From positions 1-64,000 of the forward strand of contig NZ_JARXXA010000018.1 in NCBI RefSeq assembly GCF_029892785.1: a DNA stretch of 64,000 bases, given 5' to 3'. The notes below the pieces were generated by a model that saw only the letters and a program-made list of their open reading frames with translations, did no database searches and was not told the origin of the DNA. Source of the DNA: Parabacteroides sp. PH5-46 (GTDB lineage Bacteria > Bacteroidota > Bacteroidia > Bacteroidales > Tannerellaceae). Positions 52,968 through 62,046 of the stretch are shown piece by piece (positions within the stretch are counted from its first letter, which is position 1; the number at the start of each line of letters is the position of its first letter). The position numbers and the translations under genes are program-made.

Positions 52968-55329
52968 CGCTCTCGGCCGGGTTTTCATTGGCTGCTTGGT
53001 AGCAGTTGATGATAACGGCAGCCAGGATGATGATGAATACAGCAATGGCACAGCCTACGAAGAGGAAGATTGTTAGCTCTGCCTTATCGGCAAAATTATC
53101 CAACCAGGTGTTTGCAATGAAGTAGGCAATCATACATCCCAGAGTGATAGCGGGGACGGCCATCCAGCTAATGTCTTTGATGAACAGTCGCAGGATATCA
53201 ACTGTTGTAGCTCCATTTACTTTGCGGATGGCAGTTTCTTTCTTGCGGCGGTTCATCTCGTCGTTGGTATAGCCTATCAGTCCTATCAGGCAGATCAGTA
53301 AGGTAACGATGCCACCTATCAGTACAGAATCCCTGAATTTCTCCGAATCGCTGTATTTGCCTCTCATTTCTCCGGCATACGAATAGACTTGAATATCTTT
53401 GTCGGGGAGTAATGCTGTCAGCATATCAGACACTTTTTCAAGGGCTTCCGCTGTTTGTTCGTGAAATTTGATTATCAGATACGAAGAAGGCTTTTCATTG
53501 TAAAACATAACAGAAGCCCGAGTATCTTGGTGTCCGATGATCCCCATACACACCTCTTCGTACACACCACAGATGGTGTAGGTGTCGTTCAAGCCTCGGC
53601 TATGTTCGGAGATATAGATGTTCTTACCTACCACGCCATCCGGCCAGTCTACATGCTTTGAGATTTTATCAATAAAGCTACGGCTTACCATCACTTCTTT
53701 GGAAGAAGGGGTGTTCTCGATGAAGGAGCGGCCTTCGATAATGGGTACTTCCATCAGTTTGAGGTAGCCATTTCCTACCGCATACTGGTCGGCAATATTA
53801 AATAACTCCTGTTCACCATTGGGCAGGCGTATATTATTGCCCGAAGCAAAATCAAAGAATAGCTGGCTACAACTAGATACTTCCGCTACTTCCGACAGGC
53901 GGAGGGTTTCGTCCAAGGCTTTCTGCCTCAGTTCCGAATCTACGCCCGACAGGCTGCAATAGGCCAGGTTATTGTATGTGTATCCGGGATTTTTATTCAG
54001 CATGAAGTCGTACTGACGACCTATAATAACCAGCAAAGTAACAAACAGCCCCGCCGCTATAAACTGAATAAACAACAAACCCAGCTTCCAATACCGCTTG
54101 CTTTCCGTAAAGTTGCGGAAGGCTACAGCTACCGGTATCCGGGCATACAGATGCCCCGGGATAAGTGCTGCCACGAAAAATACAAATACACAGACACCTA
54201 TCAGTAGAAGGATGCTTTTGAGCGTAAATAAGTCGCTTACAGTCGTATTTAACAAAGACAATATCGTACCCCGGAAAACGAAGATAAGAAGAATCGCCAC
54301 TGCTGACGAGACCACAATATCCAGCAATGTTTCGGACAGCATCCGGAGATAGATATTCTTCTCGGAAGCTCCGTAGCATTTGTTTACGGCCATCTCTTTC
54401 GAGCGGTTTACCAAGGATGAGATAACGATCAACACATAGTTCATCACGGCTGTAAACAATAGGGCGATAGCCAGAAGAGACAATATCAGCGTCATACGCT
54501 TGGTTTCTTCATCGCCAACATGAATTTCCAATAAAGGCTTAAAGTCCCAGCCTATATCGATTCCCGATTTCTCCAGTTCTTCCAGTGGCAGGTATTTCTC
54601 TTTCATCTTTTCAATCCCAGGTTCCAAGACTTCCGGTTTCACCCCCGGCAATAGCTTTACATAGGCCATATAGCGGTCGTTCCCCAGCCAGTTCATCGTA
54701 CCGTCCCACATAAATTGGCTGATAGATGGCATGGATACAATTACGTCATAACTCAGATGGGAGTTGTTCGGCATATCTTCGAACACGCCCCCAACGGTTA
54801 CAGGTTTTCCCGGCCTGCTGTCAAAAGTGAACGTTTGTCCTATCGCCTGGTTAATTCCTCCCATTTTCTCGGCTATCTTCCGGGATATCATTATATACAT
54901 GGGGCGGGACAGTACCTCTTTTACGTCTCCGGCCAGTACCGGGCGCGGAAATACGTCAAACAAGCAGGAATCGCCTAATATAACATTGCCGGTATATTTC
55001 TTCTTGTCGGGTGTAACCATCACGGTTTCAAATGCCAACCAGGTATAACGTGTGGCTACTTCTATTTCCGGCAATTCCGTTTTCATACCTACGGCAACTG
55101 CTCCCGGTGTCTGAGGATACGCCTTGTTTCCTTCTGTTGTAGAATAGTTAGAAATAACCTGATAGATCCTGTCATTATCCGGAAAGAAATCGTTGTACGA
55201 TTGTTCAAAATAAACCTTGGCAATGAGTACCAGCCCCAAAGCCAGCCCAATACTCAAGGATATGATTTTTATCAGATTGTTCTTCCCTCTCTTAAAGAAA
55301 GAACGGAATAATCGTTTTAAGTTCATCAT
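52954..55329 (-). CDS. Double-length MacB/FtsX-type ABC permease
   Basis: A 791-residue permease carrying two tandem MacB-PCD plus FtsX units. Each unit has a periplasmic domain, with membrane clusters around 275-400 (SLLAIALLFTAVMNYVLIVISSLVNRSKEMAVNKCYGASE) and the last 130 residues (GGIVTLLICLIGLIGYTNDEMNRRKKETAIRKVNGATT). No ATPase domain or ATPase gene lies beside it. It is the third gene of the TolC-HlyD-permease operon, 7 bp after the adaptor gene. It likely works in antimicrobial, peptide or lipid efflux, a common role for this Bacteroidetes family. Confidence 0.85.
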   Translation of the reverse strand: MMNLKRLFRSFFKRGKNNLIKIISLSIGLALGLVLIAKVYFEQSYNDFFPDNDRIYQVISNYSTTEGNKAYPQTPGAVAVGMKTELPEIEVATRYTWLAFETVMVTPDKKKYTGNVILGDSCLFDVFPRPVLAGDVKEVLSRPMYIMISRKIAEKMGGINQAIGQTFTFDSRPGKPVTVGGVFEDMPNNSHLSYDVIVSMPSISQFMWDGTMNWLGNDRYMAYVKLLPGVKPEVLEPGIEKMKEKYLPLEELEKSGIDIGWDFKPLLEIHVGDEETKRMTLILSLLAIALLFTAVMNYVLIVISSLVNRSKEMAVNKCYGASEKNIYLRMLSETLLDIVVSSAVAILLIFVFRGTILSLLNTTVSDLFTLKSILLLIGVCVFVFFVAALIPGHLYARIPVAVAFRNFTESKRYWKLGLLFIQFIAAGLFVTLLVIIGRQYDFMLNKNPGYTYNNLAYCSLSGVDSELRQKALDETLRLSEVAEVSSCSQLFFDFASGNNIRLPNGEQELFNIADQYAVGNGYLKLMEVPIIEGRSFIENTPSSKEVMVSRSFIDKISKHVDWPDGVVGKNIYISEHSRGLNDTYTICGVYEEVCMGIIGHQDTRASVMFYNEKPSSYLIIKFHEQTAEALEKVSDMLTALLPDKDIQVYSYAGEMRGKYSDSEKFRDSVLIGGIVTLLICLIGLIGYTNDEMNRRKKETAIRKVNGATTVDILRLFIKDISWMAVPAITLGCMIAYFIANTWLDNFADKAELTIFLFVGCAIAVFIIILAAVIINCYQAANENPAESVKSE

Positions 55330-55336
55330 AATTCAG

Positions 55337-56587
55337 TTATTCAAGAATCAATACTTGGTTATCTTTATAGCTTTCGTAGCTGGAAACAATTACTTTTTCT
55401 CCGGCTTCCAGGCCTTCCAATACTTCGTAGTACTGCGGGTTCTGGCGTCCGATGCGGATATTGCGGCGATAGGCCTTCTTTCCGTCGGCATCCAGTACGA
55501 AGATCCAGCTTCCACCTGTGCTCTGGAAGAATGTACCCTTCGGTATGAGGATACCCTCGGCAGGCTGTCCCAGTTCCAGATTGATGTAGTAGGTCTGTCC
55601 GCTACGGATGTTTTCCGGACGTTCGCCGGTAAATACAAATTCGGTACGGAACTTGCCTTCGCGCACTTCGGGGAATACCTTCCTGACGATAAGCCCATAG
55701 CTGGCTCCCTGACGTTCGAATGTGGCGCTTAGCCCCGTGCGTACCCGGTCGATGTAGTGCTCGTCTATCAGCGCTTCTATTTTATAATCGGAAAGGTCGT
55801 TTACTTGTCCTATCTTCTGTCCGGGAGAGATGTTCTGTCCCAGAACAACATCCAGCAGACCCAGCTCGCCGTTAATCTGTGAGCGGATATTCAGGTTCTC
55901 TTTCCGCTGACGTACCAATAGCACGTTTTTGCGCATATTGGCCAGGTTGTCTTCCATCTGGTCTATCTGCACGGTTCTCATAATAGAGTCCTGGAGCAGG
56001 CGCGCGCTGATTAATTCATATTTTTTGATGGCCAGGTCATAGTCTTCTTTTGCCTGAAGATATTCTTCTTTTGCGATGAGGTTTTCTTTGTAGAGCTGCT
56101 CCTGTTGCTGGAACGCGCGGCGCTTGCGGGTGGTTTCCAGCTCAAGCGATAGTTGCTCGTTCTGGTTGTTCAACTTATCTTGTTCCATAGCTACTTGCGT
56201 ATTACGTAAGAAGTTCTGCTTTTCGGCCAGTTCGGCTTCTGCCGAGAGGATTTGCAAGTCTAATTGCGAATTACTCAGTCGTACAATTACATCGCCTTTG
56301 CTTACTTGCGAGCCTTCTTCTATCACCTTTTCCTCTACGATACCTCCCTCTTGGGGGCTTAGCTGTACAACGGTAATCGGTTGCACTTGCCCGTCTACAC
56401 GTACAAAGTCATGAAATAAGTCCTGCTTAGCAGCACCAATACTGATTCCCCGTGCATCTATCTTCAGGGTAGACGAGTGGTCGCCAAAGATAATCCAGCC
56501 AAGCAGCAGCAGAAACAACGCGCCTCCCGCGATATAAGGAATATGTTTTTTACGAATCCCTTTCTTCTTTTCTAATTGTATGTCCAT
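55337..56587 (-). CDS. HlyD/MacA-type periplasmic adaptor, second system
   Basis: A 416-residue membrane-fusion protein. The N-terminal anchor is IPYIAGGALFLLLLGWIIFG, then a lipoyl half-domain (FVRVDGQVQPITVVQLSPQEGGIVEEK) and a long coiled-coil hairpin (about 105-225) rich in Q and E. The beta-barrel and proximal domain end with YKDNQVLILE. It links the double permease to the TolC channel 20 bp upstream in the operon. Confidence 0.9.
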   Translation of the reverse strand: MDIQLEKKKGIRKKHIPYIAGGALFLLLLGWIIFGDHSSTLKIDARGISIGAAKQDLFHDFVRVDGQVQPITVVQLSPQEGGIVEEKVIEEGSQVSKGDVIVRLSNSQLDLQILSAEAELAEKQNFLRNTQVAMEQDKLNNQNEQLSLELETTRKRRAFQQQEQLYKENLIAKEEYLQAKEDYDLAIKKYELISARLLQDSIMRTVQIDQMEDNLANMRKNVLLVRQRKENLNIRSQINGELGLLDVVLGQNISPGQKIGQVNDLSDYKIEALIDEHYIDRVRTGLSATFERQGASYGLIVRKVFPEVREGKFRTEFVFTGERPENIRSGQTYYINLELGQPAEGILIPKGTFFQSTGGSWIFVLDADGKKAYRRNIRIGRQNPQYYEVLEGLEAGEKVIVSSYESYKDNQVLILE

Positions 56588-56607
56588 CTTATATTAATTT
56601 TTAACGA

Positions 56608-57942
56608 TTAACGATTGATCAAAGGTTGGCCTTTGTAGTAGTCTACTTGTTTGCATTTGAGTAGGTACATCAGCCTTCTTTGCAGAAGGTTGGCCTTTGA
56701 TTCTATCAAGGTGTTGGAGCTGGTTTGTAAGTCCAGCGGACTCATCAGGCCTTCTTCAAATTTGCGGACTGTTACCTGATAGGCTATTTCGTCCGATTTC
56801 AGTTTCTTTTCCATCTGGATGCTCTCTTTGGCAAAGCCTTCCCGGTCTGCTACCGATTGCTCGATGGCGGTTTGAAGCTGTCTTAATACTTCCGTCTGTT
56901 GTTCCTGGGCAATGCGCATATTGTTGCGGGCGCGGCGTACCTCTGTAAGCTTAGACAAGCCATTGAAGAGCGGGAGTCTCAGGTTGAAGGAGATATACTC
57001 CCCCCGGTTGTTCTTGAACTGGGAGCGGAAGGCTACCGGAGCTGTTTCCGACTTCAGATTCTCATAGTAACTAGTATAAATACCGGCTGAAACAGAGATC
57101 GTAGGAAATAGCTTTCCTTTCTGTATCAAGAGGTTTAGCTTGGAAGCCTTTAGCTGATACTCTGCCTGCAGAGCCGTAGGATTGCTTTCCTGGGCAGAGG
57201 TAAATATATCGTCTATAGATTCAAACTCAAACAGATAATCCGTTACAAGAGCTGTAGTATCTATCTTCAGTTCCTCGTCGTATGGATAGTTCATATATTC
57301 TTTCAGTTTGAGCAAGGCTGTGGTGTAGAGGTTCTGCTGACGAGTCAGGTTGTAGTCGTCTCCGGCAGTTTGTGCTTCTATCTGAGCTACATCGGCTTTT
57401 CCTTTCAGACCCAGCTCTTCTTCGCGTTTTGCTTTATAAAGTACCCGTTTGCTTTCTTCCAGTTTTTCGCTGGCATATTGCACGGTTCCCTGGTAGTACA
57501 CTACATTTACGTAAGCTTCCAGAGTGTTTAAAGCCAGGTCGTCTTTGGCTTTTTGTATGTCGTTCATTCCCATCTGGCGGTTCGATTTGGCCAGGCGGAA
57601 TTGGTTCACTAATTGTCCCCCGTTAAAGATAGGTAAGGAGGCATATCCTTCGTAGTAGTTATTAAAGGTAGTGGTATTGGTATAGATATTCGTTTCCGGG
57701 TCAAGGGCACGACCGAAGTTGTACTGGCCGGAAACACCCGCTGTCAGCGAAGGGAAGAACGAACCGATAGACGAGTTGTACTCTGCCTTGTAGGTATCAT
57801 GCGTATGTATTTGTTTTCTTACGGTCGGGCTGTTATCAACGGCATATTGCATGCACTCTTCCATCGTCCATAACTTTTCCTGGGCGATTGCTGACGAAGC
57901 CAGCCCCAGGAAGAGTGTTGTGTATAAAAGTATCTTTTTCAT
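56608..57942 (-). CDS. TolC-family outer-membrane channel, second system
   Basis: A 444-residue outer-membrane channel. The ATG at 57942 begins a proper signal peptide (MKKILLYTTLFLGLASSAIAQ). The earlier in-frame ATG at 57963 is unlikely because the sigma-54-type promoter predicts a transcript start near 57959. Two coiled-coil repeats are visible (LAKSNRQMGMNDIQKAKDDLALNTLEAYVNVVYY and LREVRRARNNMRIAQEQQTEVLRQLQTAIEQ-like stretches). It is the first gene of the operon. Confidence 0.88.
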   Translation of the reverse strand: MKKILLYTTLFLGLASSAIAQEKLWTMEECMQYAVDNSPTVRKQIHTHDTYKAEYNSSIGSFFPSLTAGVSGQYNFGRALDPETNIYTNTTTFNNYYEGYASLPIFNGGQLVNQFRLAKSNRQMGMNDIQKAKDDLALNTLEAYVNVVYYQGTVQYASEKLEESKRVLYKAKREEELGLKGKADVAQIEAQTAGDDYNLTRQQNLYTTALLKLKEYMNYPYDEELKIDTTALVTDYLFEFESIDDIFTSAQESNPTALQAEYQLKASKLNLLIQKGKLFPTISVSAGIYTSYYENLKSETAPVAFRSQFKNNRGEYISFNLRLPLFNGLSKLTEVRRARNNMRIAQEQQTEVLRQLQTAIEQSVADREGFAKESIQMEKKLKSDEIAYQVTVRKFEEGLMSPLDLQTSSNTLIESKANLLQRRLMYLLKCKQVDYYKGQPLINR

Positions 57943-57969
57943 TGTCCTGTAATTTTCTGTCAATACCGG

Positions 57970-57986
57970 TACAAACGGTATGCCAA
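57970..57986 (-). promoter_or_regulatory. Sigma-54-type promoter of TolC operon
   Basis: The minus-strand sequence TTGGCATACCGTTTGTA matches the sigma-54 pattern YTGGCACGRNNNTTGCW in its GG core and in the 10-bp GG-to-G(C/T) spacing; the minus-12 GC reads GT. A transcript from it would start near 57959, 17 bp before the TolC ATG at 57942. Confidence 0.6.
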
Positions 57987-58038
57987 ACGAAAAAAATATT
58001 TGTTTGTCAATGGTTTATGAAAAACAGCTAAAGATAGA

Positions 58039-58078
58039 GTGTCAAATATTTAGACACCCCTGTAAAATATTTAGACAC
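58039..58078. promoter_or_regulatory. Two upstream activator sites, GTGTC-N9-GACAC type
   Basis: GTGTCAAATATTTAGACAC (58039-58057) is an inverted repeat, and CTGTAAAATATTTAGACAC (58060-58078) is a close second copy 21 bp away. They lie 53-92 bp upstream of the sigma-54-type promoter, where bacterial enhancer-binding proteins usually bind. The likely binder is the response regulator at 62047-63399. Confidence 0.6.
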
Positions 58079-58138
58079 AACAAACCTTAAATCCACTTTT
58101 ATATGAAGAAAATCGTAAGTTCCATCTTTTTTATCTTC

Positions 58139-58247
58139 GTGAAACTGAAAGTTTCACTCGAGTGATCTTAAAAGATCACTGCGGTGATACTTGAAGATCA
58201 TCGCAGTGATCCTTGAGGATCACCCTGAGTGAAACTTTTAGTTTCAC
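58139..58247. repeat. Array D: five 18-19-bp palindromes at about 22-bp period
   Basis: Units: GTGAAACTGAAAGTTTCAC (58139-58157), GTGATCTTAAAAGATCAC (58162-58179), GTGATACTTGAAGATCAT (58184-58201), GTGATCCTTGAGGATCAC (58206-58223), GTGAAACTTTTAGTTTCAC (58229-58247). Start-to-start steps are 23, 22, 22 and 23. The four-base spacers TGCG and CGCA between inner units are complementary to one another, so the block is symmetric as a whole. It could also act as a terminator for the gene at 58282, but no T-run is present. Confidence 0.85.
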
Positions 58248-58281
58248 ACTATGAAAAACAGTGAAACTCGCAAGTGTCTGA

Positions 58282-58716
58282 CTACCAATCGTATTTGTAA
58301 ACGAGTTCGTCGAAGACGGGTTCCTCCTTTATCCCTTCTTTCCGAAATATATCACGAATAAGTGACTGTTCTTCAGGATGTATATAACGCTTCTTTGTTT
58401 TGATGCGGTAATAGGTACTCCGGTGCAAATAGAATTGTAACATTCTTCTGATTTTAAGTACTTTTACATACGGGATTGCATCATAAAGCTGTGTAATACC
58501 AAGCGCGAAACACTCTAAACGGTCTTCCTGGAAATGTGGGCATTCTTTTTCCTTGCCTGCAATGTAGATTGGATTTACCACAAAAAAGGAGGTAGTTTTG
58601 ACGCTTGCATGGCTGGCAGCCTGAAAACGTAAACACTCGGCAGCACGTGGACACTGCGCCTGCAGGCAGCGGAGGTAGCTATACGGCGCCTGCTGATAGT
58701 TAGAATCTTTTTCCAT
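58282..58716 (-). CDS. DUF6078-like small protein
   Basis: A 144-residue protein with a cysteine-rich N-terminus (YSYLRCLQAQCPRAAECLRF, then KECPHF) suggestive of a metal-binding site. A basic C-terminal half follows (VKVLKIRRMLQFYLHRSTYYRIKTKKRYIHPEEQSLIRDIF). It resembles the DUF6078 type common in Bacteroides and Parabacteroides, whose function is unknown to me. No partner gene is obvious; the DUF4143 ATPase gene lies 86 bp upstream. Confidence 0.6.
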   Translation of the reverse strand: MEKDSNYQQAPYSYLRCLQAQCPRAAECLRFQAASHASVKTTSFFVVNPIYIAGKEKECPHFQEDRLECFALGITQLYDAIPYVKVLKIRRMLQFYLHRSTYYRIKTKKRYIHPEEQSLIRDIFRKEGIKEEPVFDELVYKYDW

Positions 58717-58801
58717 AACTTTAAGTCTTTGATTGTGAGAGTCTCTTTCCCTACAAATATACGTTTTTTTTAGGTAGAAAACATAGGATATACCGGATTA
58801 A

Positions 58802-60073
58802 TTAATCCTTCAAACATCCTAAAGGGATGATCAAAACTCCATCTTCGCGACGGTATGCAAACTGTCCGCCTGTTATCACCATCAAGAAAGAGGGTTCGCC
58901 CATTTTTTTCGTATCTATCTTATTTTTCAATTTCAACAGGTTTTCAGCCGCAATTTCTGTTTGTTTATTACCCAATTTCACTTCTATAGCTCCCCAACGG
59001 CCATCACGTAAAACTACGACCATGTCAGCCTCTAATCCGCTTTTATCATGATAGTGAAATACATCTCCATCGTTTATTTGGGCATAAATACGCATATCCC
59101 GGACACAGAGGGACTCAAAGAGAAATCCAAATGTTTCGAAATCTTTTAATATTCTTTCTGGGTTGATCCTCATAACGGCAGTTGCAATCGAAGGATCGAC
59201 AAATTGCCGTTTCGCGGAAGTCCGGATGGTCGTTTTTGAACGCAAGGAAGGAGACCATGCCTGTAAATCTTCAACTACGTAAATACGTCGTAGCGCATTC
59301 AGGTAAGAGTATATTGTTCTGTCAGATATGATGTCGTCTGTCGCCTCTATATCATCACGAATAGTCTGATTGGTAGCCATCGTGGAAATATTCCTGGCCA
59401 ATGAACGTAATAAAAGGCGAACCCTGTTTGGGTCTTTATCTACATTGTCTACACGAGAGACATCATGATTGATAACCGCTTCCACATAATCCGTTGCCAT
59501 CCTCAAAGCTGTTTGAGCATTCCTATTCACTGAAGCAGGCCAACCTCCCCGGCAAAGAGCGAAAGCTATTTTCTCGATTGTTAATTCAGAAACAGCTTCA
59601 ATATCGTATTTTCCTGCAAAAATATCGGCTAAAGACACACTTCCGTTAGACTCTAAAGATTCATACAGACTCATAGGGCGCATTAACATCCGCGATATGC
59701 GACCGGTTCCTGTGTGGGCTGTTACATTATCAGAAGGAACAGCAGAACCGGTCAATATAAATTGTCCGACATCATTTCGTTTATCTACCTCAAAGCGTAT
59801 CGCATCCCACAGCACAGGAGCCATTTGCCATTCGTCAATCAATCGGGGTGTTTCTCCTTTAAGTAGTAGGGATGGCTTTGTGTCTGCCATTGCTTGGTAT
59901 GAAGCTGCATTGTCCGGATCTTGCATATACAGAGTGCTCTTTGCCGCATTGGATGCTGTGCGGGTTTTTCCACACCATTTCGCTCCTTCTACCAGAACCG
60001 CTCCGGAGGATTCGAGTGCCTTGCGCAATTCGATATCGCAAAGTCGAGGTAAATATTCTTTGGCATTGTCCAT
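58802..60073 (-). CDS. ATP-binding protein of the AAA/DUF4143 family
   Basis: A 423-residue protein: an N-terminal AAA-type ATPase with Walker A in VEGAKWCGKTRTA (about 27-39) and an acidic Walker B-like LIDEWQ, then a C-terminal DUF4143 region with nuclease-fold look (LEADMVVVLRDGRWGAIEVKLG). The ATG at 60073 is chosen over a TTG at 60100 because the promoter box CAAAGATA (60103-60110) would overlap the latter's leader. The physiological role of this large family is unclear; some relatives are archaeal and bacterial ATPases linked with mobile elements. It has array E directly upstream. Confidence 0.85.
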   Translation of the reverse strand: MDNAKEYLPRLCDIELRKALESSGAVLVEGAKWCGKTRTASNAAKSTLYMQDPDNAASYQAMADTKPSLLLKGETPRLIDEWQMAPVLWDAIRFEVDKRNDVGQFILTGSAVPSDNVTAHTGTGRISRMLMRPMSLYESLESNGSVSLADIFAGKYDIEAVSELTIEKIAFALCRGGWPASVNRNAQTALRMATDYVEAVINHDVSRVDNVDKDPNRVRLLLRSLARNISTMATNQTIRDDIEATDDIISDRTIYSYLNALRRIYVVEDLQAWSPSLRSKTTIRTSAKRQFVDPSIATAVMRINPERILKDFETFGFLFESLCVRDMRIYAQINDGDVFHYHDKSGLEADMVVVLRDGRWGAIEVKLGNKQTEIAAENLLKLKNKIDTKKMGEPSFLMVITGGQFAYRREDGVLIIPLGCLKD

Positions 60074-60102
60074 AATCGATATCTTAACTTGATTTGACAA
60101 GA

Positions 60103-60132
60103 CAAAGATACTGTTATTTCCGATTTTGGCAA
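60103..60132 (-). promoter_or_regulatory. Promoter of DUF4143 ATPase gene
   Basis: On the minus strand, TTG (60132-60130) and TATCTTTG (60110-60103) are 19 bp apart, a good match to the primary consensus. The minus-33 element lies inside repeat array E, so any protein bound to the array would probably affect this promoter. Confidence 0.6.
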
Positions 60133-60207
60133 GTTTTTATTTCCGACTTTGTCGAACTTTTATTTCCGACTTTGGCAGGTTTTTGTTTCCGACTTTGGCA
60201 ATTCTTG
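60117..60207. repeat. Array E: four 23-bp tandem repeats
   Basis: Units start at 60117, 60140, 60163 and 60186, exactly 23 bp apart, each reading close to TTTCCGACTTTGGCAA plus a T-rich spacer. The unit is itself an imperfect inverted repeat (TTTCC with GGCAA; CGACTTTGTCG in the second). The array overlaps the minus-33 element of the ATPase promoter and extends about 75 bp further upstream. Confidence 0.85.
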
Positions 60208-60228
60208 ATATCAAGACTAAGCCTGTTT

Positions 60229-61961
60229 TTACTTTTTCCAGATTTTGAGGGATTGCTTGCTGTTTTTGCTTTCCAGGAGGAGGAGGTAGGCTCCGGATGG
60301 CCATTGACTGCTGTTTAGTTCGTTTAGTTCTTGGGTTAAAGGGGCTTTTGTAATGAGGCTGCCGGATAGTGAATAAACGGAGGCACGTGTGAAGGCCTTA
60401 TTGTTCAGTAGGTATAGGTGGCTTTGATCGGGGCTGAAATAGTGGGTTATAGCTTCTGCTTTGGCGGCTTTTTCTGTTCCTACGGGATTGATTTGTAGTT
60501 TTTCCAGTTTGATGTCGCTTAGCGAGAGGGTTGCGGAGACGCTTATCGTCCCCAGGTCGAAGGCAAGGCGGGCTGCCGGATCGCCGCTTCCATTCATGGT
60601 AAAAACGTATGTAAAGGTAGTTTCTTCTGCTGTTACAGATGCCTGGTTGTAGCCGCTGTAGGCATCCCAGGGATCAGCATTTCGTCCGATATAATTAGTG
60701 ACTTCGTATGGCTTGGTAGAGGAGGCTTTGAAAGAGAAGCGGTATAGCTGGTTTTTTTCCAGTGGAATGTCATTTTTCACCAGTTGGATATGCCAGCCAT
60801 CGGTACCGGCTGTTGATACTTCTGTAAGCAGTTTATTATTGGCAATACTCTGTGTTGCAGTGGTATTGGACTGGGTTTGGAGTACCCAGCCATCTGTGTT
60901 ATTCTGGAAATTGCTTTCGTAAACGGAGCTTACTTCTGTGGTTGCAGGTTCGGGCATGGGATTGTGTAACAGGGCATTTACCAAAGGAGTGAGATAGGTT
61001 TTGCCTACAGGGTCGTAAATACCGAAACCGGCACTGAATTCCCAGTAAGCCCAACTGAAGCCTTGTTCTTCAAACCAACGCGCCAGATAGGTGGTCCAAC
61101 GGGCTCGGGAGTCGATATCAGCCGCACTGTAAGCCCCGAATTCACCTATATGGACAGGAACCTTGTTGTCTGCCGCAAATGTTTGTACCATATGGAAATC
61201 CTGCTGAACGGTTTCACGTTCCGACTCAGAATCATTCCATTTCACACCTTTTACATCTTTCATATCAGACCAATCGGCTCCCTGATGCGTGAATTCAAAG
61301 GGGTTGTAATAATGAATTGTAACATAATATTTTCATCATTAGGTAATTGTAGCTGACTTAATCCGCCGATTCCGCCCCATTCGGCAGTCCCAATCAGCAC
61401 TACTCTGTCCGGATTGGTTTGTCTGATAACGCCTAATGCATCAGCCGCATACTGATTCCACAAGGCAGGAGTCATAGCGGCATTCGGTTCATTCAATACC
61501 TCAAACAATAAGCTGTCGGGATACGCTTTAAAGTAGTCGGAAATCTGCTCCCATTGCGACAGGAAGCGCTCTTTTTGTCCGGCAGGATTAGCGATCAGCG
61601 CCTCGTGATGATGCATGTTGATGATGATGTGTAATTTGTTTTTAAGGGCTTCGTCTACAACCGTTTTAATCCGCTCCATAAAGGTGTCGGAGATGGTATA
61701 GGGAGCGTTTGCCATACTCCGGTCTGCCGGTTCCCAGCGAATGGGTATACGTACATGCGTAAATCCCAAATCGGCCATCATTTTGAAATATTCAGCTTTC
61801 CAGGGGTTGCCCCAGGCGTTCTCGGACGGAGCCTCAAAAGCATTTCCCATATTGATACCTCTGCCTAAGCGCTGATTTAGCTCAAAAGCATGTTTTCTCT
61901 CTTGTGAGAATGCTGAAATACTGAGTATTAGGCTAAGACAAATACATGTGATTTTTCTCAT
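60229..61961 (-). pseudogene. GH5 endoglycanase with type IX secretion tail, frameshifted
   Basis: Two overlapping frames make one GH5 protein of about 577 residues. The first part (61260-61961) has a signal peptide (MRKITCICLSLILSISAFSQ), GINMGNAFE and the acid/base motif LNEPN. The second part (60229-61263) has the nucleophile in VHIGEFGAYS, a carbohydrate-binding beta-sandwich, and a C-terminal tail with SLSGSLITKAPL and WPSGAYLLLLESKNSKQSLKIWKK. That tail is like a type IX secretion sorting domain. The break is at about 61323, where the frame would be restored by one extra G (ATGTTACA to ATGGTTACA). It is either a real pseudogene or a sequencing error. Confidence 0.82.
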
Positions 61962-62046
61962 AACTGATAAAATTAAAGTAATATTAGTGGTTCGTAGGTT
62001 CAAATATATGTATAATTCTCATACATTTGTAAAAAGAATTATATAC

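Larger units (their letters stand above)
57964..58281. other. Regulatory region upstream of TolC operon
   Basis: A gene-free region holding a sigma-54-type promoter (57970-57986), two 19-bp inverted-repeat sites (58039-58078) and palindrome array D (58139-58247). The DUF6078-like gene ends just to the right at 58282. Confidence 0.7.

Noticed and set aside
42289-60207. The 22-23 bp arrays as CRISPR arrays
   Set aside because: Units are too short and diverge from each other, gaps are 4-10 bp rather than spacer-sized, and no cas genes are present.
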